Source of the DNA: a virus
Reading direction: 5' to 3' (one strand)
DNA length: 20,686 nt
Virus record (IMG/VR): IMGVR_UViG_3300044985_000285
Span: 1 to 20,686 of that record
The position numbers and the translations under genes are program-made. Positions 1-4,939 of this stretch are shown one piece after another; the first letter of the stretch is position 1; every line of letters begins with the position of its first letter. The notes under the pieces were generated by a model. It had not been told where the DNA came from. It saw only the letters and a list, made by a program, of their open reading frames with translations, and made no database searches.

Positions 1-131
1 TTGATGACCTCGAACCGCGTCTCGAAGATGTACTCGTTCATCTTGATCGCATACCCCGACGCGCGCTGTGCTGCGTTCGCCCGGGGCGCACGCTTGTGGA
101 TCACCTTTTCGATCCGGTAGGTCGCGCTCAT
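1..131 (-). CDS. Hypothetical protein, truncated by the left window edge
   Basis: Open reading frame that begins with ATG at 131 and runs off the left edge, so only the first 43 codons are visible. Its start overlaps the stop codon of the upstream gene in an ATGA arrangement, which suggests translational coupling. No strong Shine-Dalgarno sequence is seen. The visible part is rich in Arg, Lys and Ala (MSATYRIEKVIHKRAPRANA at the start). I recognise no family. It is probably the next gene of the transcription unit that starts at the promoter near 563-590. Confidence 0.6.
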   Translation of the reverse strand, partial: MSATYRIEKVIHKRAPRANAAQRASGYAIKMNEYIFETRFEVI

Positions 132-508
132 ACCGAAACCACGTCGGCGTCAATGTGGAGGTCCCGCGCCAAGAACATGCTCGAACCCTTGTAAACGAAC
201 CCGGACGAGCAGCGGCACGAACTGCATCCCGCATACCAGTCCCAGGAGCAGTCCTTCGTGGCCTGGACGCTTTCCTTGATGTTGAATCCCATGCGAAGGA
301 ACGCGGCGTAGATCGTGCCCCGCAGGACCTTGCGCTGCGCGTTGTACCCTGCGCGGGTGATTGCCTTCTCTTCCTTCGTCTCGTCCGTCTTGAACAAGCG
401 AGTCTGAAGCTCGTCGAACTCCGCTCCCTCGACGTTGACGTAGACCCGGGGGTAACTGGCCTTGCCCCTCATTCGTACCTGTGTCATCTCGGTGATTGCG
501 ACCTGCAT
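128..508 (-). CDS. Hypothetical protein, first gene after promoter P1
   Basis: A 126-residue protein starting at the ATG at 508, which follows a strong Shine-Dalgarno (GGCAAGGAGGCCAAAATG). An in-frame ATG further upstream at 556 sits exactly at the predicted transcription start of P1, so a longer leaderless form (142 residues, beginning MVNVRTSD) is possible. The C-terminal half holds a cysteine cluster (CSWDWYAGCSSCRCSSGF, about residues 86-103) that could bind a metal. I recognise no family. The stop overlaps the next gene start by four bases. As the first gene behind a repeated promoter/operator it is probably expressed and repressed together with the other P-element genes (inference). Confidence 0.75.
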   Translation of the reverse strand: MQVAITEMTQVRMRGKASYPRVYVNVEGAEFDELQTRLFKTDETKEEKAITRAGYNAQRKVLRGTIYAAFLRMGFNIKESVQATKDCSWDWYAGCSSCRCSSGFVYKGSSMFLARDLHIDADVVSV

Positions 509-553
509 TTTGGCCTCCTTGCCGTTGAATGCGTCTGATGTCCTTACGTTGAC

Positions 554-590
554 CATGTGGTAACTATACCACAGTCAAGGGGACTGGCAA
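554..590 (-). promoter_or_regulatory. Promoter/operator element P1
   Basis: Read on the minus strand: -35-like TTGCCA (585-590), 16-bp spacer, -10 box TATAGT (563-568). The -10 box lies inside the palindrome GTGGTATAGTTACCAC (557-572). The ATG at 554-556 begins seven bases after the -10 box, where transcription would normally start. The same architecture recurs near 1407, 3339 and 4143. The palindrome over the -10 box is a likely repressor site (inference). Confidence 0.75.
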
Positions 591-595
591 GCACT

Positions 596-616
596 ATTTT
601 CAGGGACTCCGAAAAT
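596..616. repeat. AT-rich dyad ATTTTC-N9-GAAAAT upstream of P1
   Basis: A 6-bp inverted repeat (596-601 and 611-616) with a 9-base centre lies five bases upstream of the P1 -35 box and abuts the stop codon of the gene at 616-816. The same dyad with the same spacing occurs upstream of P4 (4182-4202). It could be an activator or UP-like element, or a weak terminator hairpin for the upstream gene; the arms are too AT-rich for a convincing terminator. Confidence 0.45.
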
Positions 617-816
617 TAAATCGTCTGCACCTTCACCCCTGCCAGCGTGGCCTCGTAGCGGTTGTCGCGCGTGCGCTCCGCCAGCCCCGCGATCACCAGT
701 TGGGTTCCATGCTTCACATCGTTGCGCCGCAACTGCACGCTCCGGGAGTTGGCCCCCTTGAGCGCGGCCTGCAAGAGGTGCAGGACCCTACGCTCGTCGA
801 TGGAAAGGCGTGTCAT
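616..816 (-). CDS. Small hypothetical protein, possibly winged-helix-like
   Basis: A 66-residue protein whose ATG at 816 overlaps the preceding stop by one base (TGATG) and follows GGAG at good spacing. An upstream TTG at 828 would lengthen it by four residues but is less likely. The N-terminus MTRLSIDERRVLHLLQAAL looks like a helix, followed by a basic stretch (SVQLRRNDVKHG) and a short segment ending in alternating polar and hydrophobic residues (NRYEATLAGVKVQTI). This pattern would fit a small winged helix-turn-helix, but the call is tentative. It is the second gene of the P2 unit. Confidence 0.65.
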   Translation of the reverse strand: MTRLSIDERRVLHLLQAALKGANSRSVQLRRNDVKHGTQLVIAGLAERTRDNRYEATLAGVKVQTI

Positions 817-1175
817 CACATGCTCCAATAGGTTTCACTTGAGGGGTCGCAGCAGTTGGGCGTGTCGGCGCGAATCGTCATCTCTTTGCCGCTCATCAGG
901 TTGACGACCGTCTTCATCTTCGGGGGACCGTGAACCGCTTCGTACTCCGCAGTCAGGACCGCCTCGGACACGAACCCGCGGGCCGTTTCTTCCCAGCCGT
1001 AGAAGCACAGCGGACCCACGTACCCGGAACACAGAATCACGCAGTTCGCATCATTGTGCATGGCCCAGCGATACCCCTCAGCCGCTTCCGTATTGGCGGC
1101 GGCCAGGAAATACTGCCCGACTTCCTTCGTCTCTGTGTTGGTTGCGTGAAAGGCGTAGATTCGTTGCTTGCTCAT
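816..1175 (-). CDS. Hypothetical protein behind promoter P2 and a structured leader
   Basis: A 119-residue protein. The start chosen is ATG at 1175, which follows GGCAAGGAGGCCGAA, the same ribosome-binding cassette seen before the genes at 508 and 3536. The reading frame stays open back to an ATG at 1406 that coincides with the P2 transcription start, giving a theoretical 196-residue form. That extension crosses a strong RNA hairpin region and looks like leader, not protein. The C-terminus NCCDPSSETYWSM is distinctive and has two adjacent cysteines. The family is not recognised. Confidence 0.75.
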   Translation of the reverse strand: MSKQRIYAFHATNTETKEVGQYFLAAANTEAAEGYRWAMHNDANCVILCSGYVGPLCFYGWEETARGFVSEAVLTAEYEAVHGPPKMKTVVNLMSGKEMTIRADTPNCCDPSSETYWSM

Positions 1176-1200
1176 TTCGGCCTCCTTGCCGTTGGTTGAC

Positions 1201-1318
1201 GTGCGCCATGAAGAAGCAGGACGTTCGTTCCCGGCCTTGGCCGCTGCTACAGACTTGAGTGCCCCGGTTTCCCGGCTTCTCTTACTGTCCTCGGTCAGCC
1301 CTGCTTCTTCATGGCACA
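1201..1318 (-). ncRNA. Candidate structured RNA in the P2 leader
   Basis: A perfect 16-bp inverted repeat, GCCATGAAGAAGCAGG (minus strand, 1300-1315) and CCTGCTTCTTCATGGC (1205-1220), encloses 79 bases. On minus-strand RNA the stem extends by three pairs (U-G at 1316/1204, G-C, U-A). The wobble pair works only for minus-strand RNA, the direction set by promoter P2. Inside lie CCGG-GAAA-CCGG, a GNRA-capped hairpin (1264-1275), and CGGC-CAAG-GCCG (1232-1243). Together they suggest a multi-branch junction. It sits between P2 and the gene at 816-1175. It could be a cis-acting leader, a processed phage ncRNA or, less likely, a small mobile-element remnant with terminal inverted repeats. Confidence 0.55.
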
Positions 1319-1403
1319 TGGGACGCAGGCTCTCGGGGTGCATCTCTTTCGTCGCTACCAGGAGCGCTGAATGGCCTTCCCCTTGAGTGTCTGTCCCGTG
1401 TAC

Positions 1404-1440
1404 CATGTGGTAACTATACCACAGTCAAGGGGAGGGGCAA
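1404..1440 (-). promoter_or_regulatory. Promoter/operator element P2
   Basis: Minus strand: -35-like TTGCCC (1435-1440), 16-bp spacer, -10 TATAGT (1413-1418) within GTGGTATAGTTACCAC (1407-1422), then ATG at 1404-1406. The spacer CTCCCCTTGACTGTGG is nearly identical to that of P1. Unlike the other three copies, this promoter is followed by a 231-nt leader before the Shine-Dalgarno-preceded start at 1175. Confidence 0.75.
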
Positions 1441-1479
1441 GGACTTATTTTCCCTGAAACCAAGATTTTTATTCAAGAG

Positions 1480-1926
1480 CTATTCCGGTCTGTTAGGCGA
1501 GATGATAGTGATCGGCTTCTGACATTCCTTCGCGAAGCGCACGGTCCACCATGTGCCTTGGCCCCGTTTCCCGATGGGCTGCTTCTCCTGCCAGGGCGTA
1601 GCCAGCATCATATCCGTGTGACTGACGATGGTGGCATTCCGCTTGAGGTACTCCGCACGGGGCAAGCACCGGGCACAACCAGTTCCCTCCCCTTCAGGGA
1701 TGCCCACGTGCTTCTGCTCAATCGGCGGGTGAAGAACAATGTAGTAGCCGAGGTCCCACGCGATGTCGTGCGCTTGGGTATCGGCCCCCACGCACCCGCC
1801 GTGATGGAACTCGTAGCGTTCCATCTTCTGCAAGGCCGACGCCTTGTGCAACTTGAGGATGTGCGTCACCGCCTCTTTCTGCGATTGCGTCATTCCCTTG
1901 CGCGTACCTGTGAATCCAATCTTCAT
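1480..1926 (-). CDS. SLOG-fold nucleotide-binding protein (DUF2493/DprA-like)
   Basis: A 148-residue protein starting at ATG 1926 with a strong Shine-Dalgarno (GAGGAGGAAGCTGAATG) and a four-base overlap with the upstream stop. The N-terminus MKIGFTGTRKGMT is the typical first strand and phosphate loop of the SLOG Rossmannoid family. FHHGGCVGADTQAHDIAWDLG (about residues 40-60) matches its G-G-x-G-A-D signature, and ATIVSHTDMMLATP and GTWWTVRFAKECQKPITII match the later strands. SLOG proteins bind nucleotides or nucleotide-derived ligands; the ligand and role here cannot be told. Two extra cysteines (CARC, residues 84-87) are unusual. It is the last gene of the P3 unit. Confidence 0.8.
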   Translation of the reverse strand: MKIGFTGTRKGMTQSQKEAVTHILKLHKASALQKMERYEFHHGGCVGADTQAHDIAWDLGYYIVLHPPIEQKHVGIPEGEGTGCARCLPRAEYLKRNATIVSHTDMMLATPWQEKQPIGKRGQGTWWTVRFAKECQKPITIISPNRPE

Positions 1927-2123
1927 TCAGCTTCCTCCTCAAACAGGTCGATGCCCAGAGCCCCGGCAATGCACTCAGATTGATCGTTACAGTACCGGAT
2001 ATTCTGAGTCATCTGCGCCCCGTGGAAATCCAACGTCTTCTGGTGAACGGAGATCTTCTCATCCGGTCGCGTACGCTTGCACACGTGGCACGTCCATGTC
2101 AGCTTCGTGTAGTCGAATGTCAT
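1923..2123 (-). CDS. Small zinc-finger-like phage protein
   Basis: A 66-residue protein. The ATG at 2123 overlaps the stop of the 57-residue gene upstream (ATGA); the frame extends to a GTG at 2174, but the coupled ATG is preferred. The residues CHVCKRTRPDEKISVHQ (about 12-28) and RYCNDQSECIAGA (about 43-55) give two CxxC or CxnC pairs with intervening histidines, suggesting one zinc site. No enzymatic motif is seen. Its first codons resemble those of the next gene upstream (both read MTFD, from ATGACATTCGACT), hinting at a duplicated gene start. The stop overlaps the SLOG gene by four bases. Confidence 0.7.
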   Translation of the reverse strand: MTFDYTKLTWTCHVCKRTRPDEKISVHQKTLDFHGAQMTQNIRYCNDQSECIAGALGIDLFEEEAE

Positions 2124-2293
2124 CGGGGAGCCATCGAAGGGAATGTGGTGGCAAGCTTCTTCTTGTTGCGCCACGCGGTGACCCTACGCTTCTCTGCCGA
2201 CCGTACCTGTGGATTCAGCTTGTATCGCTTGCGCCGCTTGGCGTTCACGATGTCCTTGTTGTCCGCGTACCACTTCTTGAAGTCGAATGTCAT
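2120..2293 (-). CDS. Small, very basic protein, possibly nucleic-acid binding
   Basis: A 57-residue frame with ATG at 2293 and TGA at 2120-2122. It joins both neighbours through four-base ATGA overlaps, which argues strongly that it is real despite its small size. Roughly one third of residues are Lys or Arg (for example NAKRRKRYKLNPQ and SAEKRRVTAWRNKKK). The pattern WYADNKD followed by basic helices recalls the N-terminal segments of phage recombination endonuclease VII/HNH proteins, but no catalytic zinc/HNH core is present. Binding to DNA or RNA is an inference from charge only. Confidence 0.7.
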   Translation of the reverse strand: MTFDFKKWYADNKDIVNAKRRKRYKLNPQVRSAEKRRVTAWRNKKKLATTFPSMAPR

Positions 2294-2679
2294 GCGCGCT
2301 CCGTGTCGTATTCGTCGCGCAGGGCGAGGATCTGACTCGGGCTGTCACTCAACCTCCCGAACCGTGTAGAGAACGCCCCACGCGCCACGTCGTGGAATAC
2401 AGAGTGCAGATCCATGCTCAGCCGCGACATACGGGTGGAGAGCGCGTACTCCCTCGCACGTTCCGTCGCAGGGAGGGGTCCCGAAAACGACCACCTCGCG
2501 ATGATGCCCAGTATCTTCTCCCGCAGATCTTCGGGGAACTCCCGATCTCCCGTGCAGAGGCAGATAGCGTGCACGCGGGGCTTTTCGATCTCCGTCATGC
2601 GGACGAGGAACTCTTCCCCGTCTTCGATATTTTCGATGGCTTGAATCTCGCCATCCCAAGCGTCAAACCAACTACTCAT
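2290..2679 (-). CDS. Hypothetical protein
   Basis: A 129-residue protein beginning MSSWFDAWDGEIQAIENIED. The ATG at 2679 has a Shine-Dalgarno (GGAGGTACCAGAGGATG) and overlaps the upstream gene by eight bases; the longer open frame to 2820 has no such support and runs antiparallel to nothing recognisable. The protein is mixed acidic/basic with likely helical stretches (EDLREKILGIIARWSF and TERAREYALSTRMSRLSMDL). I recognise no domain, signal peptide or membrane segment. The four-base overlap with the next gene places it inside the P3 operon. Confidence 0.7.
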   Translation of the reverse strand: MSSWFDAWDGEIQAIENIEDGEEFLVRMTEIEKPRVHAICLCTGDREFPEDLREKILGIIARWSFSGPLPATERAREYALSTRMSRLSMDLHSVFHDVARGAFSTRFGRLSDSPSQILALRDEYDTERA

Positions 2680-2884
2680 CCTCTGGTACCTCCAACGGGC
2701 CACACCAAACAGCCACCGAGTAAACCGAAATCGGGTCCACGAATCCGCGGTCCCCGCGCCAAACAGCCAGCTCCCCGTGCCCATGTTCCGGGCCAATCTC
2801 AACCACGGTGGGTTCCCCACTCCCCAACCGCATCCAGTAGAATCCGATCTTCGTAGGCGCTTCAGGCGTCCACTTCATCCTCAT
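2672..2884 (-). CDS. Small hypothetical protein
   Basis: A 70-residue protein starting at ATG 2884, in an ATGA overlap with the preceding gene and behind a GAGGAGGA Shine-Dalgarno. A second ATG two codons later (2878) is also possible. The text KWTPEAPTKIGFYWMRLGSGEPTVVEIG is of the kind seen in many short phage proteins with a W-x-P-x-x-P-x-x-G-x-Y-W beta-rich start, but no function is established. The end VWCGPLEVPEDE is acidic. Confidence 0.65.
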   Translation of the reverse strand: MRMKWTPEAPTKIGFYWMRLGSGEPTVVEIGPEHGHGELAVWRGDRGFVDPISVYSVAVWCGPLEVPEDE

Positions 2885-3120
2885 CCCAAATCCTCCTCAT
2901 CGAGCCGGTCCTGCAAGCCCGCCACATCGGGGAACTGTGCCAGCACCATCTCAATCGCTTCGTCCACATCCTCGGTCGTATGCGCCAGGATCGATCGCAA
3001 TTCCTTCAGCGCAGGGGCAAACGTCGGCTCCAAAGCAGCCTTGGCTTTGTTCGCCACGGCGTTGCGCTTATGCTCCGCAGCCCGCGCGACCTGCCAGGAA
3101 TTGGGAACGAACTTGCCCAT
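2881..3120 (-). CDS. Small helical hypothetical protein
   Basis: A 79-residue protein. ATG at 3120 overlaps the upstream TAA by one base. Composition is strongly helical: an N-terminal Ala/Lys-rich region (VARAAEHKRNAVANKAKAAL) and an acidic C-terminal half (TTEDVDEAIEMVLAQFPDV and LQDRLDEEDLG). No recognised family. The one- and four-base overlaps on its two sides make it an integral member of the P3 operon. Confidence 0.65.
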   Translation of the reverse strand: MGKFVPNSWQVARAAEHKRNAVANKAKAALEPTFAPALKELRSILAHTTEDVDEAIEMVLAQFPDVAGLQDRLDEEDLG

Positions 3121-3305
3121 TAGAAGACCTCGAAATCTTCAGCGAAGGGGCCTTCCGGGTAGAACTGAGGGGGCTTGTCCTTGCGTGCGATGATGGCCTT
3201 GAGCAGCATCGTCTTCTGGAACTCGTTCGGAGCGTTTTCGAGGTACTCCTCCAACTCCGCCGTCGTCACATCCTTGAGGTCCCGCATCTCGTTGGTGCCT
3301 GCCAT
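3120..3305 (-). CDS. Small acidic hypothetical protein, first gene after promoter P3
   Basis: A 61-residue protein starting at ATG 3305 behind AAAGGAAACCAAA. An in-frame ATG at 3338 coincides with the expected P3 transcription start, giving an alternative 72-residue leaderless form (MVNTRTAKETK plus the shorter protein). The sequence is acidic and probably helical (TTAELEEYLENAPNEFQKTMLLKA in two parts). The leader-encoded peptide and Shine-Dalgarno resemble those of the gene at 3918-4109. No function is recognised. It opens a seven-gene unit that ends with the SLOG gene. Confidence 0.7.
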   Translation of the reverse strand: MAGTNEMRDLKDVTTAELEEYLENAPNEFQKTMLLKAIIARKDKPPQFYPEGPFAEDFEVF

Positions 3306-3335
3306 TTTGGTTTCCTTTGCTGTCCGTGTGTTGAC

Positions 3336-3372
3336 CATGTGGTAACTATACCACACCTCCAGCGAGATGCAA
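3336..3372 (-). promoter_or_regulatory. Promoter/operator element P3
   Basis: Minus strand: -35-like TTGCAT (3367-3372), 16-bp spacer, -10 TATAGT (3345-3350) inside GTGGTATAGTTACCAC (3339-3354), then ATG at 3336-3338. The operator and -10 are identical to the other copies, but the spacer is divergent (CTCGCTGGAGGTGTGG) and there is no upstream ATTTTC dyad. It is tucked directly behind the stop codon of the gene at 3378-3536. Confidence 0.7.
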
Positions 3373-3377
3373 ACGCC

Positions 3378-3536
3378 CTACCGACCCAGCTCCTTCTTCG
3401 CCTGAGTCACGGCCTCGGCCATCGTCATCAGCGACGGACCGCTGTGCTGCCGGAGAATCTCCATCGCCAGGAAATGGACCTTGAGGCGATCATTGCCCCA
3501 CTGCGCGTCCCGGTCTGCTTGAGAAGTGTTGGACAT
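3378..3536 (-). CDS. Small hypothetical protein
   Basis: A 52-residue protein, ATG at 3536, with the ribosome-binding cassette GGCAAGGAGGCCGAAATG shared with the genes starting at 508 and 1175. The longer open frame upstream overlaps the neighbouring gene and is not credible. It has a polar N-terminus (MSNTSQADRDAQWGND) followed by a probable amphipathic helix. No family is recognised. It is the last gene of the P4 unit. Confidence 0.65.
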   Translation of the reverse strand: MSNTSQADRDAQWGNDRLKVHFLAMEILRQHSGPSLMTMAEAVTQAKKELGR

Positions 3537-3558
3537 TTCGGCCTCCTTGCCGGTGTTG

Positions 3559-3921
3559 TTATTCCGCTGCAATCTGAAAGATCTTCGTGATGATTGCAAG
3601 GCCCCGCACGTGCGGGATCGTCCCACTGGCGTTGAACCCGCGCGTGTTGAGAACGCGCCACTTACCACTCTTCGGAGTCGTCATGCTCAGTTGCAAGTCG
3701 TCCCCGAGAGAAACGCCCACCTTCTGGATGCGCGTCTTGCCCTGGACCCACACGCTAACCTGCCCGCCCGCCTTGGTGGTGAGCCGCATGTTTTCGGAGA
3801 GCAGCTTCACGAGCGACTGCTGTGGATTGAGCATGACATCGTGGCGTCGGATGAACTCCTCCAATTCCGCCAGAGCGCCGTCCAATTCCGCCAGCTCTTC
3901 TTGCTCGGCTGTTGCATTCAT
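3559..3921 (-). CDS. Hypothetical protein with coiled-coil-like N-terminus
   Basis: A 120-residue protein. The start at ATG 3921 overlaps the upstream stop by four bases (ATGA) and lacks a strong Shine-Dalgarno, so it is probably translationally coupled. The first 35 residues (TAEQEELAELDGALAELEEF and so on) are a likely coiled coil. The remainder looks beta-rich (GGQVSVWVQGKTRIQKVGVS, then LQLSMTTPKSGKWRVLN). No recognised domain. The layout suggests a small oligomeric protein, but this is inference. Confidence 0.7.
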   Translation of the reverse strand: MNATAEQEELAELDGALAELEEFIRRHDVMLNPQQSLVKLLSENMRLTTKAGGQVSVWVQGKTRIQKVGVSLGDDLQLSMTTPKSGKWRVLNTRGFNASGTIPHVRGLAIITKIFQIAAE

Positions 3922-4109
3922 CGTTGAACGCCGTTCCAAGCCGTGTAGTTAGGCTTGACGCGGGGGGTGTTGATGTTACGCGCCATCTCCACCAGCGCGG
4001 GGCTGAACGAGTTGTTCTCGTTCTTCGCGACGTACTCGACCAGCTCCTTGTCGGAGAAGGGCACGTTGAATTCTGCACGAAGGATCTTCACCAGTGCTGT
4101 CCGCGTCAT
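3918..4109 (-). CDS. Small hypothetical protein, first gene after promoter P4
   Basis: A 63-residue protein beginning MTRTALVKILRAEFNVPFSD, ATG at 4109 with AAAGGAAACCAAG before it. The frame is open to an ATG at 4142 at the P4 transcription start, giving an alternative 74-residue leaderless form starting MVKHNTAKETK, very like MVNTRTAKETK of the P3 gene. The central part (LVEYVAKNENNSFSPALVEM) is probably helical. No family is recognised. Confidence 0.7.
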   Translation of the reverse strand: MTRTALVKILRAEFNVPFSDKELVEYVAKNENNSFSPALVEMARNINTPRVKPNYTAWNGVQR

Positions 4110-4139
4110 CTTGGTTTCCTTTGCTGTGTTGTGTTTGAC

Positions 4140-4176
4140 CATGTGGTAACTATACCACACACAAGGGGGATGACAA
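4140..4176 (-). promoter_or_regulatory. Promoter/operator element P4
   Basis: Minus strand: -35 TTGTCA (4171-4176), one base from the TTGACA consensus, 16-bp spacer, -10 TATAGT (4149-4154) inside GTGGTATAGTTACCAC (4143-4158), ATG at 4140-4142. It has the best -35 box of the four copies and the full upstream dyad ATTTTC-N9-GAAAAT. Confidence 0.8.
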
Positions 4177-4181
4177 GCTTT

Positions 4182-4202
4182 ATTTTCGGATGAAGTGAAA
4201 AT
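4182..4202. repeat. AT-rich dyad ATTTTC-N9-GAAAAT upstream of P4
   Basis: Inverted repeat arms at 4182-4187 and 4197-4202 with a 9-base centre, five bases upstream of the P4 -35 box. Arm sequence, centre length and distance are identical to the copy upstream of P1, while the centre sequences differ, which is the usual picture for a protein-binding dyad or a hairpin. Confidence 0.45.
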
Positions 4203-4222
4203 AATTCTGGACACGCAAGAGG

Positions 4223-4678
4223 CTAGATAACTGCGTGAACCTCATGGAAGAGGACGATCTCGCGCGTGTCATAGGGCACGTCTTCGCGTGTTAGCTCCAC
4301 CGTTACCACGCCATCGAAACCCCTATTCAAGAGCATCAGACTGAGGTTGATCCCCGTTACTCGGTCAAACGCTTCGCTGAGCTGATGCTTCCAGGAGAAG
4401 CCATCATACCCGCATCCGTGATGAAGATTGAAGGGGATAACGAGGGGGCACTCCAACAGAGTCTTACCCTGCTCCCACCCGTGGCGGGAAATGTCCGGGT
4501 CGGGGTCGTGCAGCACATACCTCCCAACGGGTTCGATGTCCTGTTGGAATCGAGAGCCGAAGTCTTCCGCCCGATCCAGGATGTGCTTCCAGTTTAGGTG
4601 AACGGGCAAACCGGTAGAGAAGTGATGCCCGTACTCTTCCACCCCCATCCCTACCTTGGCCAGCCCCGTGAAGATCAT
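4223..4678 (-). CDS. Hypothetical protein, weakly ADP-ribosyltransferase-like
   Basis: A 151-residue protein starting MIFTGLAKVGMGVEEYGHHF at ATG 4678, with GAGGAGG at good spacing; a TTG at 4699 is an inferior alternative. The C-terminus (NRGFDGVVTVE then a linker and YDTREIVLFHEVHAVI) resembles the G-[YF]-D-G-[VI] strand and terminal E-I-V-x-F strand common in phage-encoded ADP-ribosyltransferase-like and related polyvalent-protein domains. The N-terminal R/H motif needed to confirm that family is not certain, so this is a low-confidence structural hint. It is the last gene before P4. Confidence 0.65.
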   Translation of the reverse strand: MIFTGLAKVGMGVEEYGHHFSTGLPVHLNWKHILDRAEDFGSRFQQDIEPVGRYVLHDPDPDISRHGWEQGKTLLECPLVIPFNLHHGCGYDGFSWKHQLSEAFDRVTGINLSLMLLNRGFDGVVTVELTREDVPYDTREIVLFHEVHAVI

Positions 4679-4695
4679 CTTGGTTCCTCCTCGAA

Positions 4696-4932
4696 TCAAT
4701 CAACAAAGCCTTCCGGGAAATGCTTGTCGAGTAGGGTCTGCACAATCTCCACCAGTTTCGGGGGATAGGTCTCTTGCGCGGCCACGGCCTTCAGGTCATC
4801 CCGAATCTCAAGCTTCTGCTCGCGGTACCGATTGCACTGGAACCGAGCTTGATCCCTCAGTTCCTCCGCGCGCTCCAAGGCGTACGTCAGATCCTTGATG
4901 TCCTTGGACTCCTCTTGCTTCGTGCCAGCCAT
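4696..4932 (-). CDS. Small coiled-coil protein, paralogue of the upstream gene
   Basis: A 78-residue protein. Two adjacent ATG codons (4935 and 4932) follow GAGGTG; the second gives better spacing and a start (MAGTKQEES) that parallels the neighbour's MAGELQ. Residues 12-55 form a likely coiled coil (ALERAEELRDQARFQ and REQKLEIRDDLKAVAAQ). The ending LVEIVQTLLDKHFPEGFVD matches the end of the gene at 4940-5137 (ILLVRHFPEITD). The two are tandem paralogues. Function is unknown. Confidence 0.7.
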   Translation of the reverse strand: MAGTKQEESKDIKDLTYALERAEELRDQARFQCNRYREQKLEIRDDLKAVAAQETYPPKLVEIVQTLLDKHFPEGFVD

Positions 4933-4939
4933 CATCACC

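Larger units (their letters stand above)
1176..1479. other. 304-base intergenic region with P2 and a long leader
   Basis: No convincing separate gene on either strand. From right to left it holds a short spacer after the SLOG gene stop, an ATTTTC half-dyad (1447-1452), promoter/operator P2, about 90 bases of leader, the hairpin-rich candidate RNA (1201-1318), and the ribosome-binding cassette for the gene at 1175. The minus-strand frame happens to remain open throughout, so an extended protein cannot be excluded from sequence alone. Confidence 0.6.

Noticed and set aside
1205-1315. 16-bp inverted repeats as ends of an insertion sequence or MITE
   Set aside because: No transposase, no target-site duplication visible, and the interior hairpins and G-U wobble fit an RNA better; kept only as a lesser alternative.
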